Below are positions 10,336 to 22,442 of a stretch of DNA of 64,000 nucleotides, piece by piece (within the stretch, counting starts at the first letter, position 1; every line of letters begins with the position of its first letter). The notes under the pieces were generated by a model that saw nothing but the letters and a program-made list of their open reading frames with translations, made no database searches and had not been told where the DNA came from. The DNA is from Purpureocillium takamizusanense. Taxonomy: Eukaryota; Ascomycota; Sordariomycetes; Hypocreales; Ophiocordycipitaceae. The stretch is from the NCBI RefSeq assembly GCF_022605165.1, contig NC_063071.1, positions 2,852,001-2,916,000 of the forward strand, read 5' to 3'. A program made the translations under genes and the position numbers.

Positions 10336-12385
10336 CTAGCCAAACAGCTTATCTAGAACCTTTTCAAACAAGTTTCTGTCCAGGGTCAGCATGGCACGCC
10401 CAACGTGTGTGTGTGCGTTTTTGCATAGATGGGTCAAGACATCATCACCGCGTGACGAATGCAGGACGGGGGGGGGGAGATGGGATTAAAACTCACTTGG
10501 GCGGCGCGGCAACGTAGTTGAGCTCGTACTCGTCAATGGTGGCCTTGTCCTTGAGCAGGTCCACCTCGTCCGGCTTGAGGATGCGCGTCTTGTGCACGAT
10601 TTTCCAGCCAAAGTACAGGATTGGGAAGACGGGGATCATGGTGTACCTATGCGTGACAGGGTTAGCTCTTGCTTGGTGGCATGCGCACGACGAGAGAGCG
10701 TGATGAGCGCGGGGGAGGAGGGGGGGAGGCGTGAGCGCGCGGGTAGGGAGAGAGAGGGGGAGAACCTACGCAAACAAAAAGTCGGGCACGTTCCAGTAGC
10801 CCGGCAGGGGTAGGAACACGGTGTAGCCGCCGACAAAGGCCATGACAAAGGTGCCGGCGAGCCCGTACCAGGCGGCGGCGGGCATCAGCCAGGCCTTGTA
10901 GGGCAGCGAGTCCCTGCTGATGCCCTGGGCGCGCAGGGCCTTGTGCCAGAACAGGTAGGTGGCGCAGACGACGGCGAAGTTGATGAGCTGGGAGGCGGTG
11001 ACGAGGGAGACGAACCAGTCGAGGACCTTGGCCGTGTTGCTCTGGAGCTGCAAAAAGGCGAGGAGGGCGAAGCAGAGGACGAAGCCGACGCAGTAGACGG
11101 GGACGCCGGCGCGGGTGCACGTGGTCATGAACTTGGGGGCCTTGCCCTCGAGGGCCAGGCCGTAGAGGGAGCGCGAGGCGCAGTAGACGTACGAGTTGCC
11201 GGCGGAGAAGGCGGCGGTCAGGACCATGGCGTTGACGATGTGGGGGAGGACGCCGATGCGCAGGCGGTTCATGGCGACGACGTAGGGCGAGGCGGCGGCG
11301 CCGGGCTCGGCGTTCTTGAAGGCGGCGGCGAGGTCCTTGTCGTCGTAGGGGACGAGGATGCCGACGCAGAGGGCGCCGAGGACGAAAAAGGCCGTCAGGC
11401 GGTAGAAGACGGCGTTGTAGGCGCGGGGCATGACGACGCGCGGGTTCTCGGCCTCGCCGGCGGCCATGGAGACGTAGTCGGGGCCGGCGATGGTGAAGGC
11501 GGCCTGGATGAGGCACTGCAGGAAGCCGAGCCACTTGCCCAGGGCGCCGTCGTAGTAGAGCTCGGCAAAGGCGCCCGGCTCGCGCCAGTAGCGGAAGCCG
11601 AAGCGGTCCCCCGTGGGGTTGCCGCCGAGCATGACGATGAAGGTGAAGACGATGAGGCCGACGGCGAGCAGCACCTTGCCGACGGCGGCCCAGAACTCGG
11701 TCTCGCCGTACCACTGGACGGCGAGGACGTTGATGAGGGCGTAGAGGACGATGATGACGACAATGACGGCGGCCGTCGGGATGGCGTCGGTCCAAAAGTG
11801 CAGAATCAGGTTGCAGGCCACCACCTCAAAGGGCACCAGGGCGGCCTCGAAGACGAAGAAGTTCCAGCCGGCGGCGAAGCCAAAGGCCTCGTCGACGTAG
11901 CGGCCGGCGAAGCGGATAAAGGGCGACGAGATGGGCAGGTAGGTGACCATCTCGGCCATGCAGAGCGTGACGGCGAGGATGAAGGTGCACCAAAAGGCAA
12001 AGGCGAGGAAGAGGCTGGCGGGGCCGCCCTTGAGGAGGCCCTTGCCGATTTGGACCTGCAGGTGTCAGTATGGATGAAGGATTCGAGTGGGATTAAGGAG
12101 TAAAGGACGAAAGAGAACAGGCTGGGACGAGTCCGCCCGACGTACATAAAGAGCAGTGCCAATGGTGCCGCCGATGCCAATGAGCTGAATGTGCCGCGAC
12201 TTGAGCTTCCGGTGGGTGGCGTCCCGGCTCGGCACGCCGCGGCCGACGGGGCCGATGGCGGCGGCGAGGACGTCCTTGGGCCCGTCGCTGCCGCCGGAGA
12301 GGCCCTTTTCCTGGTCCGAGGCGTAGGTCGGGGGGGATCTATCAGAAGCAGCCGCAGCCGCTGCTGCTGCTGCGTCGCGCGCCAT
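10336..12385 (-). CDS. Amino acid permease (AAT / APC superfamily), four exons
   Basis: Plasma-membrane proton-coupled amino acid transporter, predicted 571 aa with about 12 membrane segments. Exon 1 (12385-12146) encodes an Ala/Ser-rich cytosolic tail and then HRKLKSRHIQLIGIGGTIGT, the conserved entry to TM1. Exon 2 (12055-10770) carries most of the transport core, including MAEMVTYLPISSPF. Exon 3 (10646-10497) gives IPVFPILYFGWKIVHKTR and the cytosolic tail IDEYELNYVAAPPK. A 40-nt exon 4 (10375-10336) adds NLFEKVLDKLFG and a TAG. Introns are 12145-12056 (GTACGT...CAG), 10769-10647 (GTAGGT...TAG) and 10496-10376 (GTGAGT...CTGAC...CAG), and all junctions keep frame. Reading through the last donor gives an immediate TGA after APPK, so a shorter model is possible, but the spliced tail matches the usual permease C-terminus. 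The amino acid carried is not determined. The 384 bp downstream (9952-10335) hold the AGT/GAG repeat and nothing else recognised. Confidence 0.93.
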
Positions 12386-13555
12386 GACTGGCGACGGGTC
12401 CTCACGCGGGGAGAGGGCGCGCTACGGGTAAGGGATATGGAGGAGGTACGGGGGGAGGGGAAGGACGAGGGCTCGTCACCGTGAGCCGGGCATGTGGGGT
12501 CGGCGATGTCTCCCGGGGAGGGGGGCAAACGTCGCAATCGACGAGTGCGTGTCGCGTGCGTGGGCGATTGGACAAATGTAAGGTGCGTAGGTAGGGCCGC
12601 TGGGGGGAGGGGCAAGGGGCCGGTGATGTGGTTGCGTCGCTGGTGAGGCAATTGGCGATGGGGCGAGTCGCGGGGGACGCCCTGCGGTCGTGGTGTTGTG
12701 TTGGAGGGCACAAGCCTGTTTGTGCGTCTGTGTCCGTCTGTCTGTCCGTCGATGCACAAAAAAGGCACAGACGAGACGAATTCGAGCAATTACCAGGAGA
12801 GGGAATTAAAAAAAAAAAAGGGAAAGAAGAAAGGTCAAGAGCGACCGAAGGAAGGAAGTAAAAGGTGAGCCGCCCCAGCCAGAGCCCAGCCAGCCAGCCC
12901 ACGCCAGAGGAGAGGAGACAATAAAGCCTCAACAGCACCAGCAACAGGTCACACACACTCTCGCATTCATCGTACGAAAGTATGTACACTCTCCCTCTCT
13001 CGCCCGCACGTGAGCGACCGAGAGCGCGGCGCAGAGAGAGAAAAAAAAAGCCCGCCATCCCCCCCCCGGTCCGTCGCTCTGCCCGCCTAGTAGGTACCGC
13101 CCGCGGCCGAGGCCTCGCCGAAAGCAGCGGGTCTGTCCGTCCGTTACTCGCGTTGCTGTCGGTTTCAAACCCGCCATGCCCCCCACCAGCGGCCACAGGC
13201 ACAGACACAGCCCGCGCGCAGCCACGAACACAGCCAATCATGCCAAGGTCGTCTGTCTCTCTCCCTCTCTCACTCTCTCAATTCGTTCGCATACACAAAA
13301 ACGAACCACCTCTGGTCGTCAATTGGCAGACCCGTTCTAGGCCTTCCCTCCTTGTTTTTGCCCATTGTGGTTTTTTTTGGCGCCCCCGTCCTCGTGTCTG
13401 GCGGGGGGCTTTGACTCCGGGGCCCCATTGAACTAACGAGAGACGACGGACCCCCATACTGACGATGGACTAATAATTGCTCGCTTATTATTTCATGCCT
13501 CTGCATCTGCTGGGTCTGGGTCTGCGGTGTCCGGGGCCGCCCGTCCAGGCGATTG

Positions 13556-13580
13556 TCCTGTCCTGTCCTGTCCTGTCCTA
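13556..13580. repeat. (TCCTG)n pentanucleotide repeat
   Basis: Four exact copies of TCCTG and a variant fifth (TCCTA), in non-coding DNA. Confidence 0.95.
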
Positions 13581-15363
13581 TCCTCTTGTTTTTCTGTGCC
13601 CTTTTTTCTCGTTTCTGCCTCCAGTGTCTTTCCGGCTCAAGTCGACGGGCGCACAGGAACGCGGGAGGTCGCAGCTGGTTTGGTTGTTGGCTCTGCCGAC
13701 GAGCGCGGCCTCCCTGACAGCCACGACGAAGACGGACATCGATCCCCTCCCCCCCAGCCCCTCTCCGGTCTGCTGTGCTGCGGGATGGGCGCCCGCCGTT
13801 ACACTGCAGAGCGAGTCCCTGCACTTGTGTCTTTGCTGCCTATACTCCGTACTGTACGTCATGTCCCCAAGTCAAGAGCAAGAACAAAACTCAGAGCTCA
13901 TTTTGCGACTCGTGCGTGAAATGCCATCGTCGGCACCTCGCACGGGTCTTGCCTAGCTGGCTGCGTCCATTGCAGCCACCATGATGCAAAAGACGGCACC
14001 ACCGAACAAATGGAAGAAAAAAACGATGCGCGCCTCCTGACGTATCATCGCATGTACTGTTTCGTAACGGACTGTACTGTGCCTCGTAGCGTGGCGGGCC
14101 CTGACTGCAGCCTCGCCTTGTCTTGTCTTGTCTGGCCTTGCTTTTATCCTGCTTTGCCTTGCATTGCCTTGCTTTGCAACAACTAAGTTACATCCCTCCT
14201 AAAACCTCCACGTACTGGCACCACTCCTCACTTAGTACCTACCTAGGTACTCTCCTCCAATGTCCTCTGTGCCTACAATACCTAGGTACCTACGCATCAC
14301 TAGCCCGCCCGCCAAGCATCAAATCTTCACCGGCGTCGTCGTCCGTCCGTCCCTTCAATTTTGTTCGTTCGGTCTCACCGCCACGGCGCCTCCCGCGCCT
14401 CTCTTCCCTGAGTTAGTAGTAGCCCCCTGTGGCGGGGGAGGGGAAAGGGAGGGGGGAATCATTAGGGCGGCTATGACGTCGTCGCTCAAACCTGCGTGCT
14501 CTGTAACTAGCCCGGGCGTTTTGTTCATCCTTGTTGGTCTGGACCTGGACGACTGGACTGAACTGGTGGTGGGCCTAGCTCGATGATGCGCCTTATTTAC
14601 TACCTACTCCCATTGGGATAACTGTTGGGGGTCGCACGACATGCCTGCGCCGCTTAGTAGTAGTACGTAGTAGACGGTTTGCCTGACGTGCATACATAGC
14701 ACACAGTTCGTTGGAAGATCCCATGAGGGCGGGGGCAACGAGACGGTTCGTGGACGGGGTGACGGGAGAGAGCGCCCAACGTGACTGCAGCTCAGCACGT
14801 TTACAGTATTTACAAGTACTGTACCCCAATGCCATCTGCACACGGGCATTTCTGTCCATACATACCTACCTTATGCTATACATGCATGCACGCACGTGTT
14901 CATGATTTCTTACATACCGCAGACCCTCTCCACGATCCCCCACGGCCTGCCTCCCGCTACCAACCACCCACGAATCCATCATCACTCCTCACTCATCCTA
15001 ACCCCTAGCCAGAGCGCTGACCCTGCTCCCCCCTTCCACAAACCTGGACAGAATCATCGACACCCGCGCTCCATGCATGACCGAGCAGCCCACGAAGCCA
15101 TTGGCCCGTTGCGCCACTGCTCTGCACTGCACTGCCTTGCATCGCAACTTTGTAGTAGTAGTTCCCCCAACGTACACACACATATACATACAGACATACT
15201 GAGTGAGCTACTTTCGTAGCTACTTGGGTTCGGGGGCCAACTAGAGCAAACTACCCCCCAACTTATGGTTCGTCTTGCGCGCATTCGCCGCCGTCCACGT
15301 GCTTCGTTTCCCCTCAGCCCTCTTGGTCCTCTCCTGTAAAGCGTTCCTCGTCCCGCGCGACCG

Positions 15364-15493
15364 CAACACGCCTAGGTAGGCACTAAACGTCAAGTTAGTA
15401 GAGTTGATACAACGCGCCTAGACACTACACGTCGAGAAAGTAGAGTTGATACAACACGCCTAGCCACTAGACGTCAAGTTAGTAGCGTTGATA
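15364..15493. repeat. Three-copy 42-46 bp tandem repeat
   Basis: Three direct units at 15364-15409 (46 bp), 15410-15451 (42 bp) and 15452-15493 (42 bp). Each starts CAACRCGCCTAG, contains a CACTA..ACGTC core and ends GTTGATA. The units differ by several substitutions, and the first carries an extra 4 bp (GGTA). The array is about 0.9 kb beyond the 3' end of the minus-strand gene at 16414. Confidence 0.9.
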
Positions 15494-16413
15494 CTGCGCA
15501 ATGACAAACGACGTCCGCACAAGCACGATCCCATCAAACTTCCCCCGGATCGTACCTACCGAACTCGTCTCCAGACAGATCCTCTCAGCACATGACTGGA
15601 CAAGACAAGAAATACATACATACATCCGTGCTGTCCACCACCGCGTGCTGATAACACTGTTTGTTTCATGGTTATGGTTGTCTTTCGCGTCATGGATCCG
15701 GCCGTAGAGTGATGCCTCCACTCTCCATTCATTTATCCTCTGTATACGTCTTCGTCGTCCGCGGCTCGGACTACCCACTACAACACCACAGCAACACAAC
15801 AGAAAGAGTCAACATAGTCAATCAAGTCCTGGGTCTGCACCACAAGTACCGTAAATCGTCTTTTCCGAGCCGTACCGTATCATAAGTATATACTCAAGTC
15901 ATGTCTGTCCCTATTTCGTTACTCCATACAGTACAGTACAATACACTCGACTTATAATCAACAAGAACACACCGACAAAACAAAGGAGACCGTCATCTCA
16001 TTCAAGCTTCAAGCTTCGAGCCTTTTTCTCCTTTCTTTCCATCCCCCATCTGGCTCATATATGCATGGTACCCATCAGGCCTCTCAACTCTCCATCTTCC
16101 TTCATGCAACATGTCCTCTACTCCCTTCCCTCGTCTCTTGCCGAGTCCAACTCTCAGCCTCTCGATGAGTTAGTTCACCGCGCTGGCGCACCAAGGACAC
16201 AAAAAGGATCGTGAGGGATAGCACCGTATGGTGTCCATATAATCAGCCTGCCAGACCGCCATCTTTGGCACCCGCTCCCCGACTTCCAGCCCACAGCCAC
16301 CTTTTTTTTTGCGTCAAGACGTGCATCAAACTGGGTATCGTCCGAAATCAACGCTGCCAACCCCCTACCCCTCCCCTCCCTTCCCCTCCCCTTCTCTTCT
16401 TTGCTGCTTCACC

Positions 16414-19400
16414 TCACAGCTCGTCCCTGGCGTGCTGCACAGACTCCTTGACCGCCTCCGTCGCCTGGCTCGCCGCGCTGCCCACCTTGGAGCCCACGCT
16501 CGCCGCCCGCGCGCTCGCCTCGCTCGCCACGCTGCTCGCGCTGGCCGACGCCGTCGAGTACACGGCCTGGAACCGCGACCATACGCTCTCCGTAAACGCC
16601 GGCTCCTTACCGCTCACCAGCTCCGATAGCATCTCTCCCATCGCAGAGTACTGGTCCTCGGCCTTGGCCCGCGCCGTCACAGCCGCGTCCGCCGCCGATG
16701 ACACGCCCTCGCCGACAGTCTTGGTCGCCGAGGCCGCCCCGTCAATGAGCCCCTCGAACCACCCAATGGCGGTCGGCTCGCCGTACACGTTGCCGCTAAT
16801 CTCGGCCACGATGTCGTCCCACCGCTCGGCAATGGCAGAGCCCGCAATGTATATTTGCTCGCCAGCCGCGTCCACGACCGACGCAAACGAGTCCTCGACC
16901 TCCTTGGCCGCCGACATGACGCCCTCGGTCGCTGCCGAGTAGGCCGACTCGGCGGCCTCTCCGGCGGCATGCGCCACCGACGACGCAGACTCGCTCGCGA
17001 CCGAAGCAATCGACGAGGCGGAGCCAACGAAATCCGTCGGCGTCGGCGTCGCCGTGACCGAAGACCACGCCGACGAAGCAGCCGAGACGAAGCTCATGTA
17101 TCGATCCTGCGCCAGCCCGAGCCCGGCATAGTACTGCAGCTTGGCCTGATTGACAAGCTTCTCGGATCCCGAAGTCGGCGTGGGCGCCGCGAGGCCCATG
17201 GCCAGCAAGGCGCTCTGGTACTGGATCTCTGCCCACATGCGTCCCTCGTTGAGCCGCTGCGCCGCAATCGCTTCGACCTTGTGCCAGTTGACCGGCGACG
17301 TGGCCGTCGGCTTGGGCTTGCCGTAGACACCAGTCGACGCAGCCTGCACCGCGTCCTTCAGCTTGTTGCTGGCGGCAGCGACCGCGGTCTCGTACGCCGC
17401 CGACACCGAGGCAAACAGCTGGTCGTGAACCGGCTTGGGCGTTCCGTAGACTTGCGCCGAGACGATGGACATGGCGCTCGAGTACTTGTCTGAGGCCAGG
17501 GACACGGCGTTGGAGTAGGCGTCCTGCGCGGCACTCGTGGCGCTTCCGATGAGGTCGCCTTCGGGCTCGTTGTCCAGGATCGGGCCGCGCTGAGAGACTT
17601 TCTGCGCCGCGGCGCCAAACATGGCCGCGTGTACCTTTGGTGTCTCGCTTGGCTTCGTCGGTCCATCTTCTGGCTCCGTGCTCGATTCGGACGGCTCCTC
17701 GGCGGCGGCATCCGAGTCGGCGGCCTCTGTGATGATCGTGTCGGCTGGTTTCTCCTCCACCGCCGCCGTGGTCTCAGTCGAGTCTGTATCCCCCACCTCG
17801 TCCGGGGAGCCTGTCTACATTAGCAGATGGCTGCTTGATATCTTGCAGGCAACTTACCAAGGATGATGGGCTCCTCAATAGGCTCGGCTGGCTCCGCTCG
17901 TGCTACGGGCGTTTCCTCGGTCTCCTCGCCAAAGACACCGCTCGATGCCATGCTGCTGGCCGCGCTAAGCTGTTCCTTGACCGCCTCGGCGGCGACGCTC
18001 GCCTCGTTCACGACCACCGACGTAGCTGCTGAGGCGGCATCGGCGACGTGCTCGGCCGTGGCCGTTGCGGCCTCCTCAATGGCACTGGAGAGGTCCTCCA
18101 CCGAAAGGCTTCCTGCCTCGGCGGCATCGCCCAGAATCTGCTGCGCCTCGTCTAGCTGCTCGGCGACTGTCTCCTTCACCTCTTCCTTCTTCTGCGCAGC
18201 CTCTGCCGCCAGCCGCATGGCCTCGGACTCGAAGTTTTCAGTGGCGTCCTTGGCCAGAATCTTCCACCGCGCCACCTCTTTCAGCCTGGCGAGCTCCTTC
18301 GCAGCCGTGGTAGCAATGGTCATGCCCTCCTCCTCGACCTGGGCCGCGGCGTCCTGGGCCTCCAGCAGGGTCGGGTGCGAGACGATGAGCTGCTTGAGCT
18401 CGTCGGTCCACTGCGTGAGCGTGTTCTTGAGCTCGTGGTACTTGGCCCAGTCCTTGTACGTCACGCCGTCGGTCCACGCCCACTTCATACCAATCTGCTG
18501 GAGAGCAAGGCCTCTGGTTTCGTCGAGTATCTGGAAGTGCACGTCGGCGGCACCAATGACCGTTTCCTGCAATTCAGCATCGTAGTCCTCGCGCCAGCCG
18601 CGGATGATCTGGGCCGCCTTCTTAATGGCGACGCCAGCGACTCGGACCGCAGCAACGGCCTTGGCATCAGCAGTCTCGGAGTCTTCCTCGACGATGGACG
18701 AGATCTTGGTCTTGAGCGCGGCGAGCTCAGATTCGATGGTCGCCTCGAGCTCTTTAACCAGTCCGCTGCCGGTGCCCTTGACGTTTTCCTCCACCATCCG
18801 GCGAGCGATTTCGTCGACGCGGTCCTCCATATCGGCGGCGCCCTCCTCGGCCTGCGCGGCGAACTTGTTCTGCCACAGCTCGAGATCTTGGGCAACCATC
18901 TCCCGGGCCCTGCGGCGCTTGTCGCTCTCGTTCTCAGCGGGCGGCGGGGCTTCGACGGGGTTCGCGTAGTTGCTGGGGGTCTCAGTAGGCTCCTCAAGCT
19001 CGGTAGTCGTTGAGGCGATGGCCTCCTCGGCCGCTGCCGAAGGCGTGGTCAAACTCTGGGGCGTCGGCTTGCTGAAGGATGACGAGACCGCATCAGGCGG
19101 CGCGCTTGTGCTTGCCGTTAGCTTTCAAGCTTGGTCGTGGGCTGCCAAGAATCTTACCTGTAACCCTTTTCTGGGAGCACCCTTGATTTGGTCTGGTTCT
19201 TGTACCGTCCCAGGCGCTCGCCTATGCGCAGCAGCTGTGGCTCCACGTTGTCGACGTAGAGTACACGCAGCTGAGGCCACACAGAGGTGTCTAGAAAGAC
19301 GTTCGTCTTGTTCCATGCCCAGTAGGCGGCAGGAAGCGCCGTGTCGGTGGCGAAGCCGGACGCGGCGCCATAGCCCTGGAGCGCATATGGGTGTACGAAT

Positions 19401-20085
19401 TTGTAGCTCGGTACGAGATAGTCGAAGTATAGCTGCAGCCCATTGGTCTTTGCGATGTCGTAGTATGGCCCAACAAGCTCGCTTGCCTTGTTCAGGTGCG
19501 GTGCGATGGACTGGTCATAGCGTGCCTGTGTGAGCTCCTGGATGCGGGCAACCTGGGGCTGCCCGTTAGTCTCCCACTGCGCGCGAGCAAAGTCCTGTCC
19601 CTTTTTGACCCAGGGGGCGCTGTACTGGACGGCGTAGACGCGGGTCGGAGTCAAAACACGCGAGTTGACCGTGTCGTAATAGGGGCGGGCGACGTCGACG
19701 TAGGGCGCAGCGTACTGGTCGTAGTAGGGCTGAACGTGCGGCGACACGGCATTCCTGGCTCGGAAGTAATGTTTGCAGATGAGGGGCGAGGACTCGTCGC
19801 AAGCCTCAAGCGACGAGGGGCATCGGAAGAGGATGGTGAGGATGACGGACCACGTCGCGAGCCTGCGGTGCGTTGTTCTGTCAGTTACGACAAGAAGGAG
19901 GGGCCTAGGGACAAGCCCAAGGAGGAGAGGGAAGTGACGAACCTCGCGAGGAGACTGACGGCCCAGGCCATGAAGCCACGCCTTTGCCTGACCGTGGTGC
20001 GTGCGTTGGCAGGCTTGCCGTTGAGCTTGCCGTTGGCGTGGGCAGCACCGTTGCCGGGCTTGAGGGCGCCGCTGGGCTCAGCCAT
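16414..20085 (-). CDS. Large membrane-anchored helical protein (fungal family often labelled 'transcription factor hoxa13')
   Basis: Four exons give a 1163-aa protein: 20085-19943, 19862-19158, 19104-17858 and 17810-16414. Introns of 80, 53 and 47 bp have GTTCGT, GTAAGA and GTAAGT donors and CAG, AAG and CAG acceptors, and every junction keeps frame. The N-terminus is short and basic, then a hydrophobic segment (about residues 39-62, LATWSVILTILF) follows. Next is a Tyr/Pro-rich region (HVQPYYDQYAAPYVDVARPYY), then hundreds of residues of Ala/Glu/Lys-rich predicted amphipathic helix. The last third repeats the motif VYGTPKP / VYGKPKP / VYGEPT between Ala/Ser-rich helices. Databases commonly call this Pezizomycotina family 'hoxa13', but I see no homeodomain, so the name is misleading. 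A single-pass organelle-membrane protein with a large coiled or amphipathic domain is the best reading. The function is unknown. The gene is divergent from doa10. Confidence 0.88.
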
Positions 20086-22442
20086 GGCGGGCAGAATGCT
20101 ATCGCACTCCGGCGACGTCGGCGACCGGGCTGGAGTTTGCTGAAAATTGCTGTCGTGAAATGGGTTGACGGGAGGGGGGCGATGCTCGGGGCCCGCGCTG
20201 GCGAGGAGCGGCGACGGAGCGGATCAGATGGAGACGGGTGACGGCGGACGGATTGGCGAATCGAAGGCGGGCGGGCCCAGCAGGTGCGGCGAACCAACAG
20301 GCCGAAAAATGATGCAGACCGACGAGTGCATCCGAGTTAGCATGCAAGAAAGAGGTGTGGTCGAGATAGAGAGGAGGGCGTCGTGTAGAGAGAGAGGCTG
20401 CTTGAGCCGGAGCACGGAGGTTGAAGGACGGACGTGACGGGACGCGGCGCGCGCTGAAGATGAAGGGGGGGAGCTCTCTGGAGCAATAGGTGTCTGGGAT
20501 TGTGGCCCGGCGGGACGAAACCTGGAGGGACTGGAAGCTTCAATCCCGGTTTTTCTCTTTGAGGTGCCTGATGCGGCGAGCTGGTGGTGGTGGAACTGCA
20601 GGGGGGTTTTAGAGTAGGGGCACGCTAACGTCAGAGTGAAGCAGGGAAGAGAAAGCGTTTTTCTGGCGTCCCGTCTCGTCACGGGCTGTTGGCGCACGTC
20701 GTGGTGAAGAAAGGCGGCAGATGAGAGAAGCGTTGACTGGCACCACGGTGTTTTGGAGCGATCATGTCGGATAAGAGGAAACGGTCGTCGGCCAGCGATG
20801 GGGATGGCAGGGTGGGAAGAGGCAAGGTTTAGTTGGGATAACGAACCGAGGCGGTGGTGACGTTTGGCCGCGCGCCGTGCGTGCAGCTGCAAGCGTCGCT
20901 GGTGATGATCACTCACCCACCCACGGCAGGCACGCGCAAGGCGAAGATCCCGAGGCACGTCATTGCCCTGCTGTACCATCCATGGTTGATTGCGTCGCTG
21001 CAGCCCAGAGCTCCGGGCCGTTCACTCAGCTGTGCGGCCACTGCAGCGACGGCTCAGCTGCTGCTGTGGTGCCCCGCCATCCCGCCCACACACTCACTAC
21101 ACGAGCCACCGCGTCACCTCAGTGCAGGTTGCCGCCACTGCACCATCTGGATTCCGTCCCCTCACACGGCGGCGCCACTCATCCGAAGCCCGCCGAGCAA
21201 GTGTCCAACCAAGGCAGAGACGGGTGGCTACCGTTCAACACCATTGGCTCGTGACGCCATGAGGGCATCGCCATCGGACGAACGACGAACCCACTGGCAG
21301 TAGACTGGATGATTGTCGCCGCCGCCATCGCCGGCTGGCATTCAGATCAGGGAAACCGTCGCAAACGCGCGCGCAAGGTCGGGCTGCATGACATCAACCC
21401 GCGACCCTCTCAGCTTCATATAACGGCATCGCCTCTAGCGACACACAGTCTGTAGTAGTCAGACCTCGCTGCTTGTCTTGCTTGTCTACCAACCGGGTCA
21501 CGCCTACGAAACTTCATACTTGGCATGCAGTAAGGGACAGGGATGCCTGCGCCGACTAGAGAGGAATTATCAAGCACATGTTCCCTCCCATACTCTCCAC
21601 GCCCGCTGCAGTCGCTGCGGACCTTGACGGCCTCGACAGCGAGCGGGACGGCCACGTCTTCCATGCATCAAGCCGGCATGCCTACCTACTTCTATTCGTA
21701 CCATTTCTTACCTGTGTACGGTGTAGTATTACTACATCACCTCTCGCCAGGCCCCCCCCTCCCCAGCCTCGCTGCTCATTCGCCGAAACTGGAACCCCCC
21801 CGTACCAAAAAGGATCCTGAGGTGAGCCCGGTGACGTGACGAGTGGCACAGGCACCCGACCGTCGCGTGAGCTGCCCAGGCCTCCCGTCGCCGCTCCACC
21901 GCCCCGGGCACTGGGCTGGGCTGGACTGGGCTGGGCTGGACTGCCACCGGGCGCGCCGCCGCATCATGAACCAAACAGCCCTGGAGCGCCTGCCGCCGCA
22001 GTGGACACGACTGAGGCATTGCGTGCGCCAACCCTCCACTCCATCCACGGCAAACCAAATGATTCTGCCCGCCAACCCCAACTCACTCAACATCATTGAC
22101 GCCGTTTCCTCCTACACCTCCGCCCCCTCAACCCTCTTTGAGCAACCCCCGCCCCCCAGGCTCTTCCCACGGCCCCCTCCCTTTGCCGTGCAACAGGACA
22201 CGGCTCATTCTTTCATCTACGTACTTCCTTTTAATATTTCCTACTGCTCACCCATCCAGCGCCGCCACCGCCGCCCACGTCGCACAGCGGCGAGAGACGC
22301 CACAGATCATCATTTCCCGAACCGAACCCCGTGCGCGCCTCCATCATTCAACACCCGGAATCCCTCCCCATCGCCCACATGAACTCCTCGACGCTCTCCT
22401 CCCGATAGTCTGCGGACCGAGATCCTTCAAGGGACCGCCAGC
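20086..22442. promoter_or_regulatory. Divergent promoter region between the helical membrane protein and doa10
   Basis: About 2.4 kb separate the two start codons. Both genes point outward, so their promoters and 5' leaders must lie here. A short upstream ORF (ATG at 22379, nine codons, TAG at 22406-22408) ends 34 bp before the doa10 start. No other coding signal was seen. The many ORFs have mixed composition and no domains. Confidence 0.65.

Larger units (their letters stand above)
12386..16413. other. 4-kb gene-free region upstream of the permease
   Basis: The right flank of the permease start should hold its promoter. Pyrimidine- and purine-rich tracts and short tandem repeats are frequent, and ORFs here change composition abruptly and have no domains. 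The region also contains the three-copy 42-46 bp tandem repeat at 15364-15493. No RNA gene was recognised. Confidence 0.55.

Noticed and set aside
10943..12103. 386-codon plus-strand ORF across the permease
   Set aside because: Antisense shadow of the permease exon 2. The acidic Gly/Asp/Glu-rich sequence has no domain.
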